DNA of 64,000 nt from Salinimonas chungwhensis DSM 16280 (GCF_000378185.1 NZ_KB899376.1:338357-402356), one strand, 5' to 3'; numbered from the stretch's first letter, positions 28,774 through 39,137 are shown. Notes: generated from the letters alone by a model not told the origin. Numbers and translations are program-made.

Positions 28774-31113
28774 ATGCAACAGCACAATATTATGGAAAGA
28801 AAAGCCACGCTCGTCTTGGCGGGTTTTTCTCTTGCCTGTTTATCTGCAGGTTACTGGCCTGTTTTACCTCATCCGTTGTTACTGACAGTTGTTTTAATCG
28901 CTGCCTGTTTGTTCCACACATTCGCAGGACTGAGACGACATTTGTCATTTGTACCCCCGCTTCTCCGAAATAGTTTGCTGGGATACCACAGTTATTCGGC
29001 CAGCACCCTGATGATTGGACTTGCAGCAGGAAGTTTATGGATGGCGAGTTTAGGGTATTGGTACCTGACTTGGCAACTGCCTGAACAAAATAATCCACGT
29101 AATGCACAAGTTACGCTACTAATCACTGCCACAGCGATCTATGAGCAGAAAACCTGTCGGCTGACCGGTATACCGCAAACTGGCCGACTTATTGATCAGT
29201 TGTTAAAGCCTAAATTTCAGCTTTATTGGCGTTCTGATAGCAAAACATGTCCTTACGTAGGTGCGCGGATTCATGTAAAGACACGACTCAAACCACCCCA
29301 GGGGGTGGTAAATCCAGGTGCACCCTTACGTACTAAACGTCTGCTCGCGCAGAGAGTTGTAAAAACCGGTTATATAAAATCCGTTTTGTATACCGAACCC
29401 CGTCAAGCCTCCAGTTTGCATCAACGAGCAGTTACCTTATTAACTAACAAAAATCTGAGTGGCTGGGCCCTGGCATTGCTGGTTGGCAACAGAACCTTTC
29501 TGACCCAACAGGACTGGGAATTACTAACGCGAAGTGGTACAGCACATTTGTTCAGTCTGTCGGGCATGCACCTGGGGCTGGTAGCGCTGTGGGCTCTATT
29601 TATCAGTAAAGGTATACTTCCCATCGCCAGAGCGTTTGCTGGTGGACGTGAGCAAGTGAGCATACGCATACCGGTTCTTATTGCCTCGGCGGTACTATGC
29701 ACTATTTATGCAGCGCTGGCGAACTGGCAGTTACCGGTAGTACGCGCGTTAATATTGTTGAGCGTGTTCGTTGTAATGCAAACTTTGCAGCGCCAAACCC
29801 GGGCTATGGATACATTATGGCTAATGATAGCGTTGTGTTGTTTGCTATTCCCTTTTTCGGTGTATTCAGCCAGTTTTTACTTAAGCATAGGGGCGGTGTC
29901 ACTAATCTGGTATTTCGCGTGGTGGGCCGGGCGACCCAGATCTGACATAAAAGGGCGTTTTCTGTGGTCGGTTAAACTCCAGCTTTTTCTATGCGTTTTT
30001 CTCACGCCCGTTACGCTGTTATGGTTTAATGCGCAGTCTTTAATCGCACCCATTATTAATCTTGTGGCCATTCCGGCTATAACCTTATTGCTGCCAGTAG
30101 GTTTGATAAGCCTTTTTTTGATGCCGTTTCATTCACCTATGGCTGATGCGTTGCTAAGGGTGTTTGATGATGCACTCGGCATACTGATGACAGTCATTCG
30201 CACAATGGCACAGTGGTGGCCCATGCTGACGAGTTACTGGCCGGCTCCCAGCTTTATTGCAGCCTTTCTGGCGTTGCTCGTAATCTGTTTACCTCCGTTT
30301 AGAACAAAGTGGCTGTGTATTGGGTTGCTATGTATACCAGCACTTTCTTCATCATTGTCGTTTAACCCCAACAAGTGGTACCTGCATGTGTTTGATGTGG
30401 GTCAGGGGACTGCGCTTTTAATTTCCAGAGGAGAGCAAGGTGTACTCATAGACACAGGGGCCTCTTTTTCCAGTCAAAGTCTGTTATTACAGCAAATAGC
30501 GCCAGCTCTTGAGCATATGCAAATAACGACCTTGCAGAATATTCTGATTAGCCATCACGATAACGATCATGCTGGTGGTCTTAAGGATATAACGCGTCTG
30601 TCACAGGTTGGTTGGAACACCGTTATCAGCAGTCCTGTAGATGATTGCCAAGCTGGCATGACATTTACCCTGCAGGGAATTAATTTTTCAGCTGTGTGGC
30701 CTGAGTCAGGTAATCGTATAAAAGGTAACGATTACTCCTGTGTCATCAAAATCAGCGATGGGGAGCATACTATTCTCGCACCGGGTGACATTGAGCGCTG
30801 GGCAGAATATCAACTGCTATATACCAACCGTTTATCAAAAGCCGATGTCCTCATCGCGCCACATCACGGCAGTGCTACTTCGTCGGCCAATGCGTTTGTA
30901 CAGAAGATTTCACCAGAGTGGGTGGTTTTTACACAGGGCAGAGATAATCGCTGGAATTTTCCGGCACGCCAGGTGAGCTCACGCTATCAAGCGTTAGGTG
31001 CACACATCATGAAAACATCTGAATCCGGCTATATTCGCTTTGAGTTTTCACCCGGTGCAGTTCCAAAGATTAGGGAGTGGGTCAAACATAATCGACGCTG
31101 GTATTATCGCTGA
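28774..31113 (+). CDS. comEC: DNA internalisation competence protein ComEC/Rec2
   Basis: A 779-residue polytopic membrane protein that forms the inner-membrane channel for single-stranded DNA in natural transformation. Residues 1-170 hold N-terminal helices and an OB-like DUF4131 region; residues 205-500 are the competence domain (RSGTAHLFSLSGMHLGLVA); the C-terminal 250 residues are a metallo-beta-lactamase-like domain with DVGQGTALLI, ISHHDNDHAGG and APHHGS. The frame is complete. An ATG six codons in (28792) is an alternative start. It lies upstream of msbA, as in many gammaproteobacteria. Confidence 0.94.
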   Translation: MQQHNIMERKATLVLAGFSLACLSAGYWPVLPHPLLLTVVLIAACLFHTFAGLRRHLSFVPPLLRNSLLGYHSYSASTLMIGLAAGSLWMASLGYWYLTWQLPEQNNPRNAQVTLLITATAIYEQKTCRLTGIPQTGRLIDQLLKPKFQLYWRSDSKTCPYVGARIHVKTRLKPPQGVVNPGAPLRTKRLLAQRVVKTGYIKSVLYTEPRQASSLHQRAVTLLTNKNLSGWALALLVGNRTFLTQQDWELLTRSGTAHLFSLSGMHLGLVALWALFISKGILPIARAFAGGREQVSIRIPVLIASAVLCTIYAALANWQLPVVRALILLSVFVVMQTLQRQTRAMDTLWLMIALCCLLFPFSVYSASFYLSIGAVSLIWYFAWWAGRPRSDIKGRFLWSVKLQLFLCVFLTPVTLLWFNAQSLIAPIINLVAIPAITLLLPVGLISLFLMPFHSPMADALLRVFDDALGILMTVIRTMAQWWPMLTSYWPAPSFIAAFLALLVICLPPFRTKWLCIGLLCIPALSSSLSFNPNKWYLHVFDVGQGTALLISRGEQGVLIDTGASFSSQSLLLQQIAPALEHMQITTLQNILISHHDNDHAGGLKDITRLSQVGWNTVISSPVDDCQAGMTFTLQGINFSAVWPESGNRIKGNDYSCVIKISDGEHTILAPGDIERWAEYQLLYTNRLSKADVLIAPHHGSATSSANAFVQKISPEWVVFTQGRDNRWNFPARQVSSRYQALGAHIMKTSESGYIRFEFSPGAVPKIREWVKHNRRWYYR

Positions 31114-31224
31114 TTCAACCAGGACATCGCGATGGTGCCACATATCGCGGCTGTGTATCCGACTATGGAAATGAGCAGTAAACAGTTACAATAGCGGCGA
31201 TTTATAACGTGGTGAACAAATTAC

Positions 31225-32973
31225 ATGCAACAGATGGACTATTCCAAAGGTCAGGTCAGGCGCTTTTTAGGTTATTTGCGTGAATACAAACTTGAATTCT
31301 CAGTGGCCATTATCGGTATGATTGGCTACTCCGCACTGGATACCTTTGTCGTCGCGCAGCTGAAAACATTGATTGACGAGTCGTTGACCAACAATGACAG
31401 TGAGTTTCTCAAAATAGCGGCGTACGCTATCGTTCCTCTGTTTATGTTGCGTGGTATTTTTAATTTTATGGGCACCTATACGCTGGGTTGGATAGGTGCC
31501 AAAGTTGTCATGCGTATGCGTCAGCAATTGTTCGAAAAATATCTGCACTTACCTGTATCCTTTCATGATACTCAGGCAGTAGGAACACTAATCAGCAAAG
31601 TTACTTATGATACAGAGCAAGTGGCAAATGCAGCTGGCAAGGCATTTCTTACACTGGTCAGAGAGGGGGCCCTGGTTATCGGGTTGCTCGGTGTGATGTT
31701 TTATTATTCATGGCGTCTTTCATTGATATTTTTGCTTATAGGCCCGGTTGTGGCCGTTATTGTTATGGTTGTCAGCAAGCGTTTCCGTAAGGTCAGTCGC
31801 AGCATACAGCAATCTATGGGAACCGTTACTGCAGCAGTAGAGCAAGCTGTAAAGGGACATAAAGTGATTTTGATGTTTGGCGGTCAGCAAATAGAAAAAG
31901 ATCGTTTTGAACGCAAGAATAATCACAACCGACAGCAAAATATGAAATTGCAGGTAACCCAGATTCTAAGCGTATCCTCGATTCAGGTTATAGCTTCTAT
32001 TGCACTGGCTTTTGTATTGTATATGGCGAGTCTGCCATCGATGATGCAAGATCTTACCGCAGGCACGTTCGTTAGTGTGGTTTTTTACATGGTTATGCTG
32101 TTAAAACCGCTTAAACAGCTAACTACGGTTAATAATGAGTTTCAAAAAGGCATGGCAGCCTGCACCAGTATCTTTGAGGTACTTGATCAGGAGCCGGAAA
32201 TCAATACCGGTAAGAAAAATCTTGAGCGCGCCCACGGCAGTATTGAATTCAAAGATGTCACATTTACCTACCCCGGTAAAGAAACGCCAGCACTTACCGA
32301 TATTTCATTTTCAGCTGAACCGGGGCAGACCATCGCATTGGTAGGGCGCTCTGGTAGCGGTAAATCCACCATTTCTTCATTACTGACGCGTTTTTACTCG
32401 CCTCAGGAGGGTGAGATTACTGTAGATGGTATCCCGTTAGAGGATATTGAGCTCACTGCCTTACGCCGTCAATTTGCGTTAGTCTCGCAACATGTGGTGT
32501 TATTTAATGACTCTATAGCTAACAATATTGCCTATGGCGCCAATCAGAATGTGAGCCGTAAGGAGGTTGAAAAAGCTGCTTCAATGGCGCATGTGACCGA
32601 ATTTGTGGATCAGCTACCCGACGGCTTCGAAACGGTCATTGGTGAAAACGGGCTGATGCTATCCGGCGGTCAGCGTCAGCGCATTGCTATTGCCCGGGCT
32701 ATACTTGCCAATGCGCCGATTTTAATTCTGGATGAGGCGACGTCGGCGCTGGATACAGAATCTGAGCGGTTGATTCAGGATGCACTTGAGACACTTCAGC
32801 GATCCTGCACCAGTCTCGTAGTGGCGCATCGATTATCGACGATTGAGAAGGCTGACCAGATTATGGTGGTCGAACAGGGTAAAATCTTGGAGCGCGGCAG
32901 GCACGAAACGCTTCTGGCGAACAATGGCCCGTATGCGCAACTTCATGCACTCCAGTTTGGTGAGAGTCATTAA
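31225..32973 (+). CDS. msbA: Lipid A export ATP-binding/permease MsbA
   Basis: A 582-residue ABC half-transporter that flips core lipid A from the inner to the outer leaflet of the inner membrane. Six transmembrane helices occupy residues 20-310; the ATPase domain has Walker A GRSGSGKST near residue 375, signature LSGGQRQR near 479 and Walker B ILILDEATSALD near 500. Length equals E. coli MsbA (582). The ATG at 31225 has GGTGAA seven bases upstream. The next gene is lpxK, nine bases later, as in E. coli. Confidence 0.96.
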   Translation: MQQMDYSKGQVRRFLGYLREYKLEFSVAIIGMIGYSALDTFVVAQLKTLIDESLTNNDSEFLKIAAYAIVPLFMLRGIFNFMGTYTLGWIGAKVVMRMRQQLFEKYLHLPVSFHDTQAVGTLISKVTYDTEQVANAAGKAFLTLVREGALVIGLLGVMFYYSWRLSLIFLLIGPVVAVIVMVVSKRFRKVSRSIQQSMGTVTAAVEQAVKGHKVILMFGGQQIEKDRFERKNNHNRQQNMKLQVTQILSVSSIQVIASIALAFVLYMASLPSMMQDLTAGTFVSVVFYMVMLLKPLKQLTTVNNEFQKGMAACTSIFEVLDQEPEINTGKKNLERAHGSIEFKDVTFTYPGKETPALTDISFSAEPGQTIALVGRSGSGKSTISSLLTRFYSPQEGEITVDGIPLEDIELTALRRQFALVSQHVVLFNDSIANNIAYGANQNVSRKEVEKAASMAHVTEFVDQLPDGFETVIGENGLMLSGGQRQRIAIARAILANAPILILDEATSALDTESERLIQDALETLQRSCTSLVVAHRLSTIEKADQIMVVEQGKILERGRHETLLANNGPYAQLHALQFGESH

Positions 32974-32982
32974 GGATTATCA

Positions 32983-33990
32983 GTGAATATGCTTGAAAAA
33001 GCCTGGTATTCGAAAGCGCGCTGGGTGTGGGTGTTATGGCCTCTGAGCGCGCTATTTTGGACAATCAGTACTTTGCGCAGATATCTTTTCAAAGCGGGGT
33101 TCTTAAATCAGATCAAACCTGCGCGGACCATTGTCATTGTTGTGGGTAATATCAGTGTAGGCGGAAATGGCAAAACCCCTGTTGTACTTGCTTTAGCCGA
33201 ATATTTAAAGAAAAAAGGGTGGTCACCCGGCGTATTGAGCCGTGGTTATGGCGGCACTCAAACTGAATTTCCGCATCTTGTGGCAAGTAGCGACGGTCCT
33301 GCGCTGGTTGGCGATGAGCCTAAACTTATTGCGGCGCGCACGGGGCTTCCGGTTATTATCGATCCCAAACGTCCCCGGGGCGCCCAGCGCCTTGCCCAAC
33401 AGGAAAGCTGCGATGTGGTGATTTGTGACGATGGGTTGCAGCACTATGCACTGGACCGTGACATAGAGTTAGTGGTGATGGACGAACGGCGCTACGGGAA
33501 TGGCCATTTGCTACCCATGGGGCCGTTAAGAGAGGGAACATGGCGGCTTGATACGGTAGATATGCTCATTCACAATGTTGACAACTTTAAGCGGGCAGAG
33601 CTATTGGGGGTCAGTACTGCCCAATTTCACATGCAGCTAACCCCCGGTGAAATCGTTAATGTAAAGCATCCCGAACAGCGCCTGAGTATTGCGGCGTTTG
33701 TCCAGCGGTATACCGCCTGTGAGGCATTGGCGGGCATTGGTAATCCAGAACGTTTCTTTACCCAGCTTAAACAGTTGGGTATTAATTGCAGAACAACGCA
33801 CTCTAAAGCAGACCATCATGCCTACTGTGCTGCGGATATTCCCCCGGGGCCCGTAATTATGACAGAGAAAGATGCGGTTAAAGTTGCTCAGATTGGTCAT
33901 GATGAGTGCTGGTACCTTGAAGTCTGTGCCTCATTGCCCGACACTTTGTATAAACAACTTGATAAAAAGCTTGCTCATCTGGCAGGTTGA
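32983..33990 (+). CDS. lpxK: Tetraacyldisaccharide 4'-kinase
   Basis: A 335-residue membrane-associated kinase that adds the 4'-phosphate of lipid A. An N-terminal hydrophobic segment (residues 10-28) is followed by a P-loop [14 protein letters not shown] near residues 54-68, the GVLSRGYGG motif and [16 protein letters not shown]. The start is GTG 32983 with AAGGA six bases upstream; ATG 32989 is an alternative. It belongs to an msbA-lpxK-trm112-kdsB operon with small gaps. Confidence 0.96.
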   Translation: MNMLEKAWYSKARWVWVLWPLSALFWTISTLRRYLFKAGFLNQIKPARTIVIVVGNISVGGNGKTPVVLALAEYLKKKGWSPGVLSRGYGGTQTEFPHLVASSDGPALVGDEPKLIAARTGLPVIIDPKRPRGAQRLAQQESCDVVICDDGLQHYALDRDIELVVMDERRYGNGHLLPMGPLREGTWRLDTVDMLIHNVDNFKRAELLGVSTAQFHMQLTPGEIVNVKHPEQRLSIAAFVQRYTACEALAGIGNPERFFTQLKQLGINCRTTHSKADHHAYCAADIPPGPVIMTEKDAVKVAQIGHDECWYLEVCASLPDTLYKQLDKKLAHLAG

Positions 33991-34004
33991 TTAAGGAATC
34001 AAAA

Positions 34005-34199
34005 ATGGTATTTGATATTAAGTTACTGGATGTTTTGGCATGTCCCGTTTGTAAAGGGAAGCTTGTTTTAAATAAAGATAAGACACATTTGCTGTGTCGG
34101 TTTGATCGCCTGTCTTATCCGGTTAAAGAGGGGATACCTGTGTTGATTGAAGAAGAAGCAACACAATTATCCAGTGACGAACTAGAGCAGCAACAATAG
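34005..34199 (+). CDS. Trm112 family protein (YcaR-like)
   Basis: A 64-residue protein of the Trm112/UPF0434 family. It has CPVCKG near residue 12 and a C-x-F-D-x-L-x-Y-P-V-x-x-G-I-P segment ([18 protein letters not shown]), a small zinc-ribbon-like fold that in E. coli (YcaR) lies between lpxK and kdsB. I use the ATG at 34005 with AAGGAA seven bases upstream; an upstream TTG overlapping lpxK is less likely. The role in bacteria is not settled; eukaryotic Trm112 activates methyltransferases. Confidence 0.9.
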   Translation: MVFDIKLLDVLACPVCKGKLVLNKDKTHLLCRFDRLSYPVKEGIPVLIEEEATQLSSDELEQQQ

Positions 34200-34204
34200 G
34201 GTTA

Positions 34205-34972
34205 ATGATGTCTTTTGTTGTGATTATACCCGCAAGGTACGGCTCTACAAGGTTTCCGGGAAAGCCTCTGGCTGATATTAATGGCCGGCCCATGGTGCAG
34301 CACGTGATTGAGCGCGGGTATGAAGCCGGCGCTCAGCGGGTGATTCTCGCCACGGATAACGAGGATATTGCCTCAGTGGCAAGACCGCTTTGTGAAGTGT
34401 GTATGACACATCCTGACCATAACTCAGGAACAGAGCGTCTGGCGGAAGTGGTCAATCAGCTGGGGTTACCCGATGAATCAGTTGTGGTTAATGTTCAGGG
34501 TGATGAGCCCTTTGTGCCTGCACAGAATATTCGACAGGTAGCGGTAAATCTCGCTAATAATGGTCAGGCCAGTATGGCTACGCTGGCAACACCCTTCACG
34601 AGTGCAGAAGATATCGCTAATCCGAACATGGTAAAGGTAGTGGTCAATGCTCAGGGCGAAGCGCTCTACTTTTCCCGGTCGGCTATCCCGTTTGACCGTG
34701 CCGCCTTTTTAAAAGAACCGGCCACAGCGAATCCATCTGATTATCTGCGTCATATTGGCTTATATGCGTATACCGCAGGTTATATCAAACAATATGTCAG
34801 TTACGCTACGACTGGTTTAGAGCTTACTGAGTCACTGGAACAACTCAGAGCCCTGTGGTACGGCGATAAAATACATGTTGACGTAGCAACCGCCCCACCG
34901 CCTGTGGGTATCGATACTCCGGCGGATTTAGAAGCACTACTTAAAGATTTGGCAGCCACTCAGGGACATTAA
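34205..34972 (+). CDS. kdsB: CMP-Kdo synthetase (3-deoxy-manno-octulosonate cytidylyltransferase)
   Basis: A 255-residue cytosolic enzyme that activates Kdo with CTP for transfer to lipid A. The nucleotidyltransferase motif [24 protein letters not shown] is at the N-terminus; NVQGDEPF follows in the middle, and [12 protein letters not shown] and [10 protein letters not shown] near the C-terminus. It starts with two ATG codons (34205 and 34208) and lies five bases after the Trm112-like gene. Length matches the family (about 248-255). Confidence 0.96.
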   Translation: MMSFVVIIPARYGSTRFPGKPLADINGRPMVQHVIERGYEAGAQRVILATDNEDIASVARPLCEVCMTHPDHNSGTERLAEVVNQLGLPDESVVVNVQGDEPFVPAQNIRQVAVNLANNGQASMATLATPFTSAEDIANPNMVKVVVNAQGEALYFSRSAIPFDRAAFLKEPATANPSDYLRHIGLYAYTAGYIKQYVSYATTGLELTESLEQLRALWYGDKIHVDVATAPPPVGIDTPADLEALLKDLAATQGH

Positions 34973-34976
34973 TACT

Positions 34977-35636
34977 ATGAACATTGTGATAACAGGCGCA
35001 AACCGGGGGATTGGGCTCGCTCTGACCAAGGCATATATCGGCCGCGGTGACCATGTTTATGCATTGTGCCGTAACAGCAGTGATGAGCTTAACAGTCTCA
35101 ATGCAAAAGTGATATGTGGTGTGGATATCGGTAATCCCGACAGCCTGTCGACCAGCTTAGAGCCGCTCACGGGAGTTGAGATTGATATATTAATCAACAA
35201 TGCCGGGGTATTGGGTAGAGAATCACTGTCTGACTGGGAGCCGGCAACAATTGATTATCAATTCAGAGTGAATGCCCTGGGTCCTTTATTGGTGACTCAG
35301 ACACTATTACCTAACATGCATTCAGGCAGTAAAATTGGCCTTATCACTAGTCGTATGGGCTCGATGACGGATAATGGGTCCGGGGGTTACTATGGTTACA
35401 GGATGTCAAAAGCAGCATTAAATGCCGCCGGCGTGTCGTTGGCGAATGATGTCAAGAACCGCGGCATAGCGGTCGCGTTACTGCATCCCGGATTTGTGCA
35501 AACTGATATGGTCAACAACGCTGGCGACGTGGATACAGCTACGGCTGCCGCTGGTCTCATGCAACGTTTAGACGACTTGGACCTGGCATCAACAGGTATA
35601 TTTTATCATGCAAATGGTGAGATACTGCCATGGTAA
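34977..35636 (+). CDS. Short-chain dehydrogenase/reductase (SDR)
   Basis: A 219-residue SDR with the cofactor loop TGANRGIG (residues 6-13), NNAG (74-77) and catalytic Y141-x-x-x-K145 (YRMSKAALNAAG). The compact form and the late ALLHPGFVQTDM segment resemble the C-factor/CsgA-like and carbonyl-reductase groups. It follows kdsB by four bases and overlaps the kelch gene by seven, so it is part of the same operon. Substrate unknown. It is distinct from the other SDR in the window at 6098. Confidence 0.88.
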   Translation: MNIVITGANRGIGLALTKAYIGRGDHVYALCRNSSDELNSLNAKVICGVDIGNPDSLSTSLEPLTGVEIDILINNAGVLGRESLSDWEPATIDYQFRVNALGPLLVTQTLLPNMHSGSKIGLITSRMGSMTDNGSGGYYGYRMSKAALNAAGVSLANDVKNRGIAVALLHPGFVQTDMVNNAGDVDTATAAAGLMQRLDDLDLASTGIFYHANGEILPW

Positions 35637-36628
35637 AGCGGGTAGTGATGTTATGGTGTACGTTCCTCTTTACTGCAACTTCTGGTCAGGCGGCGGTTGA
35701 TCATTACTGGTCTGCAGGTCCTTCTCTGCCCGTCAAAGTTCAGGAAATTTACCCGGCGGTGAACAAGTCAAGCATTTATGTCGCTGGTGGGTTAAGCGAA
35801 AGTAAAAACGGTATTGTTGTTCGCGATAACGTTTATCAGTTAGACGCCAAGACAGGTAAATGGCAAACGCTGCCACCTCTTCCTGAGCCTCGTCATCATG
35901 CTATGCTGGTGGCTGAAGATAACGCGTTGTGGTCATTTGGCGGGTTTATAACGGCCGGTGGCGGGCAGTGGGTCAATACAGATACCGTACTGCGTTTTGA
36001 TAAAGCGACGCAAAGCTGGGAACAGAAAAGCCCGATGCCAGTAGCATTGTCAGAAACCGTCGCGGTAATGCTTAACGACAAGCTACATCTGATTGGTGGA
36101 CGAACAATTAAGGGAAGGGCCAACGGACGCTGGCACGATCACAATGATACTGACTGGCATGGTATCTATGATGCCACAGCGGGTGTATGGAAAACTGCCA
36201 CCCCTCTGCCTACCCCCAGAAATAGTGCTTGCGCGGTAACCTATATGGGTAAAATCCATGTGATAGGGGGCCGCCAGGTTGGTGGTGGTAACCTGGACAC
36301 CCATGAAATGTACGATCCAACCACTGCCCGTTGGAAAACACTCAAGCCGTTGCCGCAAAAACAAGCAGGACTTGCATGTGTGGCATATCGTCACAGTATT
36401 TATGTATTTGGCGGTGAACACTTTGTTGATGAAGGCGGGGTTTTTTCCGAGGTATGGCGTTACGATATTGCTCGTAAAAAGTGGGGGCAGATTTCCACCA
36501 TGCCCGTGCCCAGGCATGGTTTAGGCGCAGTCGTGCTCGATGACCAGATTTGGCTGGTTGGCGGTGCCACCAAAGCCGGTGCTGCGGGAACCAGCTCCGT
36601 GGTGAGTAAATTGAAAAACATGAATTAG
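35630..36628 (+). CDS. Secreted kelch-repeat beta-propeller protein
   Basis: A 332-residue protein with a signal peptide (residues 1-21, cleavage around SGQAA) and about six kelch repeats. Typical repeat phrases are IYVAGGL, LWSFGGF, LHLIGGR, IHVIGGR, IYVFGGE and IWLVGGA, each followed by a W-containing strand such as KWQTLPPLPEPRHHAM. It is likely periplasmic. Kelch proteins of this size include N-acetylneuraminate epimerases, but I see no sialic acid genes nearby, so I do not use that name. Its start overlaps the SDR stop, which points to translational coupling. A terminator follows. Confidence 0.85.
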   Translation: MVKRVVMLWCTFLFTATSGQAAVDHYWSAGPSLPVKVQEIYPAVNKSSIYVAGGLSESKNGIVVRDNVYQLDAKTGKWQTLPPLPEPRHHAMLVAEDNALWSFGGFITAGGGQWVNTDTVLRFDKATQSWEQKSPMPVALSETVAVMLNDKLHLIGGRTIKGRANGRWHDHNDTDWHGIYDATAGVWKTATPLPTPRNSACAVTYMGKIHVIGGRQVGGGNLDTHEMYDPTTARWKTLKPLPQKQAGLACVAYRHSIYVFGGEHFVDEGGVFSEVWRYDIARKKWGQISTMPVPRHGLGAVVLDDQIWLVGGATKAGAAGTSSVVSKLKNMN

Positions 36629-36631
36629 TAA

Positions 36632-36657
36632 GGCGGCTTTAATGCCGCCGTTTTTTT
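36632..36657 (+). terminator. Rho-independent terminator after the kelch gene
   Basis: Stem GGCGGC / GCCGCC with loop TTTAAT and seven T residues, ending the msbA-to-kelch gene run five bases before the rimO stop on the other strand. Confidence 0.87.
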
Positions 36658-36661
36658 GTGT

Positions 36662-38080
36662 TTATTCTGTGTCTTCAACAGGTACAGCCCAGATATCATG
36701 CTCATCAGCGTGAATAATCTCAGCCCATAACCGGTCACCAGGTTTTACATCATAAATGCCGTTTAAATGTACCACGCCATCCACTTCCGGCGCATCAGCA
36801 AAGGTTCTGCCAACGGCGCCTTCGCTGTCCACACTGTCAATTACAATTTGATATTCTCTGCCAATGCGTTGCTGCAGTCGTTCTGCACTGATCCGCCCCT
36901 GAATTTCCATAAAGCGGGCATGACGTTCCTGTTTTACTGACTCGGCAACCGGATCCGGTAATCCATTGGCCACAGCACCTTCAACCGGTGAATACATAAA
37001 GCAGCCAACACGATCAAGTTGTGCTTCCTGAATGAAGGTCAAAAGCTCTTCAAATTCTTCATCCGTCTCGCCGGGAAATCCCACAATAAAGGTTGAGCGT
37101 AGAATAAGTTCAGGACAAATCTCACGCCATTTTTTAATTCGTTCAAGGGTACGATCGGCACTACCAGGTCGTTTCATCAGTTTAAGTATTCGCTTACTGG
37201 CATGCTGCAACGGAATATCTAAGTAGGGCAGAATACGACCTTCATTCATCAGTGGTATTAAATCATCCACATGGGGATAGGGATACACATAATGCAGGCG
37301 CACCCACATATCGAGCTCCCCAAGTTTCTGACAAAGCTGCTGCAAGTGTGTTTTTACCGGCATACCATTCCAAAAGCCAGTCCGATGCTTTACGTCTACA
37401 CCATAAGCGCTGGTGTCCTGTGAAATAACCAGTAATTCATTTACACCGCCAGCTTTGAGCCGTTTGGCTTCGTCAAGAATCTCTCCAACCGGGCGGCTGT
37501 TCAGTTTGCCCCGCATCGAGGGAATAATGCAAAATGTGCATTTGTGATTGCAGCCTTCGGATATTTTCAGGTAAGCATAATGACGGGGGGTCAATTTCAC
37601 ACCATGATCCGGCACCAGGTCGGCATAGGGGTTGAACTCAGGTTTCGGCAAGTGTTGATGGACCTGGTTAACGACCTCTTCATATGCATGAGGGCCGGTG
37701 ACTGCCAATACATTCGGATGTACCTCACGAATCTCGTCGTCTTTGATACCCAGACAGCCAGTTACAATAACTCTGCCATTTTCGGCCAGTGCTTCGCCAA
37801 TAGTATCCAGCGACTCCTGCACTGCTGCATCAATGAAGCCACAGGTATTCACAATAACTAAGTCAGCATCATTAAAGGTTGGCACGACGTCATAGCCTTC
37901 AGTGCGTAGCTGTGTCAAAATCCGCTCAGAATCGACCAGATTTTTAGGACAACCCAGACTGATAAAGCCAATTCTGGAATCTGCAGTTTGTTTAGCACGT
38001 TGCGTCTGGTCAGCCTGCAATACCTTAACTGGGGTACTCAATGTGGTGGTGGGGTTAGGAGAAAATTTCTCTACTGTCAT
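36662..38080 (-). CDS. rimO: Ribosomal protein S12 methylthiotransferase RimO
   Basis: A 472-residue radical SAM enzyme that methylthiolates an aspartate of ribosomal protein S12. An N-terminal MTTase domain ([16 protein letters not shown], then [14 protein letters not shown] and VTGCLG) provides one iron-sulfur cluster; the radical SAM domain has [16 protein letters not shown]; a TRAM domain ends the protein. I use the ATG at 38080; a TTG/ATG pair 14-15 codons upstream lacks a ribosome site. The N-terminus before [12 protein letters not shown] is about 30 residues longer than in E. coli. Confidence 0.95.
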   Translation of the reverse strand: MTVEKFSPNPTTTLSTPVKVLQADQTQRAKQTADSRIGFISLGCPKNLVDSERILTQLRTEGYDVVPTFNDADLVIVNTCGFIDAAVQESLDTIGEALAENGRVIVTGCLGIKDDEIREVHPNVLAVTGPHAYEEVVNQVHQHLPKPEFNPYADLVPDHGVKLTPRHYAYLKISEGCNHKCTFCIIPSMRGKLNSRPVGEILDEAKRLKAGGVNELLVISQDTSAYGVDVKHRTGFWNGMPVKTHLQQLCQKLGELDMWVRLHYVYPYPHVDDLIPLMNEGRILPYLDIPLQHASKRILKLMKRPGSADRTLERIKKWREICPELILRSTFIVGFPGETDEEFEELLTFIQEAQLDRVGCFMYSPVEGAVANGLPDPVAESVKQERHARFMEIQGRISAERLQQRIGREYQIVIDSVDSEGAVGRTFADAPEVDGVVHLNGIYDVKPGDRLWAEIIHADEHDIWAVPVEDTE

Positions 38081-38248
38081 GGAAAACTTTACGTTAAATG
38101 CCTGATACGGTAATTGTACCATCAAGAACGTGCATCACTCACCCTCAAACAGTGAATAAAATTAAGAAACCGCCGTGCTGTACGTTGTATTTCACTACGT
38201 CTCGTTTACCATAGGCTCTAACAGTTTTATCTTCGCTGACGAATTACC

Positions 38249-38716
38249 ATGGCTGCTTTGCCTTTACCTCTCCATTGTTATGATGACGCTGGCATTATTA
38301 AACCGCCCAGGTGGCTGTACTGGTTGTTACTGATAAATAGCGTCGACTGGACTTTCTTTATTTTTTCAGTGGCAAGTCGCCAGCATACCTCACAGTTGCT
38401 GGGATTGTTTTTTCCAGATCGTTCGCTGCTGTGGTACAAACTTGCGGTGACTCTGCCGTTTATTATTACTGCTTTGCTATTAGGTAACCGGCAGCGGTTA
38501 TGGAAAAAATCATTGATAAACTGGTACCGTCTGATTCCCTGGTTAACCGTTGGCGGTGTTGCCGGAAGCCTGACTGTAGTCTTGCTGCAACTCGCTGGCA
38601 CTCACTGGTATTTTCAACCGGTGATGGCCGGTCAAATCTGCGCGCTTTTTACGCTGGCGACATTGATGTTTAAGAGTAAGCATGTCGCCCTGATGCTGCA
38701 AGACTGGAAAAAGTAA
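38249..38716 (+). CDS. DUF2919 family membrane protein
   Basis: A 155-residue protein with four transmembrane helices. The N-terminus HCYDDAGIIKPPRWLYWLLL is the DUF2919 (YfeZ-like) signature. Function unknown. It is divergent from rimO and converges on the unknown gene at 38730 with a 13-base gap. No strong ribosome site precedes the ATG. Confidence 0.8.
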   Translation: MAALPLPLHCYDDAGIIKPPRWLYWLLLINSVDWTFFIFSVASRQHTSQLLGLFFPDRSLLWYKLAVTLPFIITALLLGNRQRLWKKSLINWYRLIPWLTVGGVAGSLTVVLLQLAGTHWYFQPVMAGQICALFTLATLMFKSKHVALMLQDWKK

Positions 38717-38729
38717 CGCAACGGTTGGG

Positions 38730-39137
38730 TTAATTTGTATGATTCTGACGGGCTTTTTCAAAATAGCGGTATACACTTATCTGACTATCATTTACCAGTC
38801 GCTGATAACAAATACCTGCAAAGGCGTAAGCTCTATCACCGAGGGCGAGCAAAACGTGAGGCTCATCGGAATCTGCATTCTCATATTTCCACAGACCACC
38901 CAATTCTTGACGGAAGACTTCCCCTAAATAGGCTCCATAAATATTACATATTGTAAAAACTGCCGTGTCTTCCAACGCCTCATCTTTAAACTTCTCAAGA
39001 AACATAAGGATGATGTCATCAACGAGCTGGACACTTTGGCGGGTGAAATCAAGCTCAATATCAAATACTGTTTTGGCTGTTTCTACCGCATTTTGCGCTG
39101 ACTCTTTCATCAGCAATTCAAGTTCTTGTTGTTCCAT
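38730..39137 (-). CDS. Hypothetical acidic protein, 135 residues
   Basis: I do not recognise this protein. It is soluble and mostly helical. The N-terminal part (residues 1-60) is acidic and amphipathic, and the C-terminal part carries ICNIYGAYLGEVFRQELGG, then a short acidic stretch and LLALGDRAYAFAGICYQRL. The phrase with YGAYLGE and GG followed by W resembles small families of immunity-like or DUF3806-like proteins, but that link is a guess. It lies 33 bases upstream of (before) the tcdA stop and shares its orientation, so tcdA could follow from the same transcript only in the reverse order; it is downstream of tcdA here. Confidence 0.65.
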   Translation of the reverse strand: MEQQELELLMKESAQNAVETAKTVFDIELDFTRQSVQLVDDIILMFLEKFKDEALEDTAVFTICNIYGAYLGEVFRQELGGLWKYENADSDEPHVLLALGDRAYAFAGICYQRLVNDSQISVYRYFEKARQNHTN

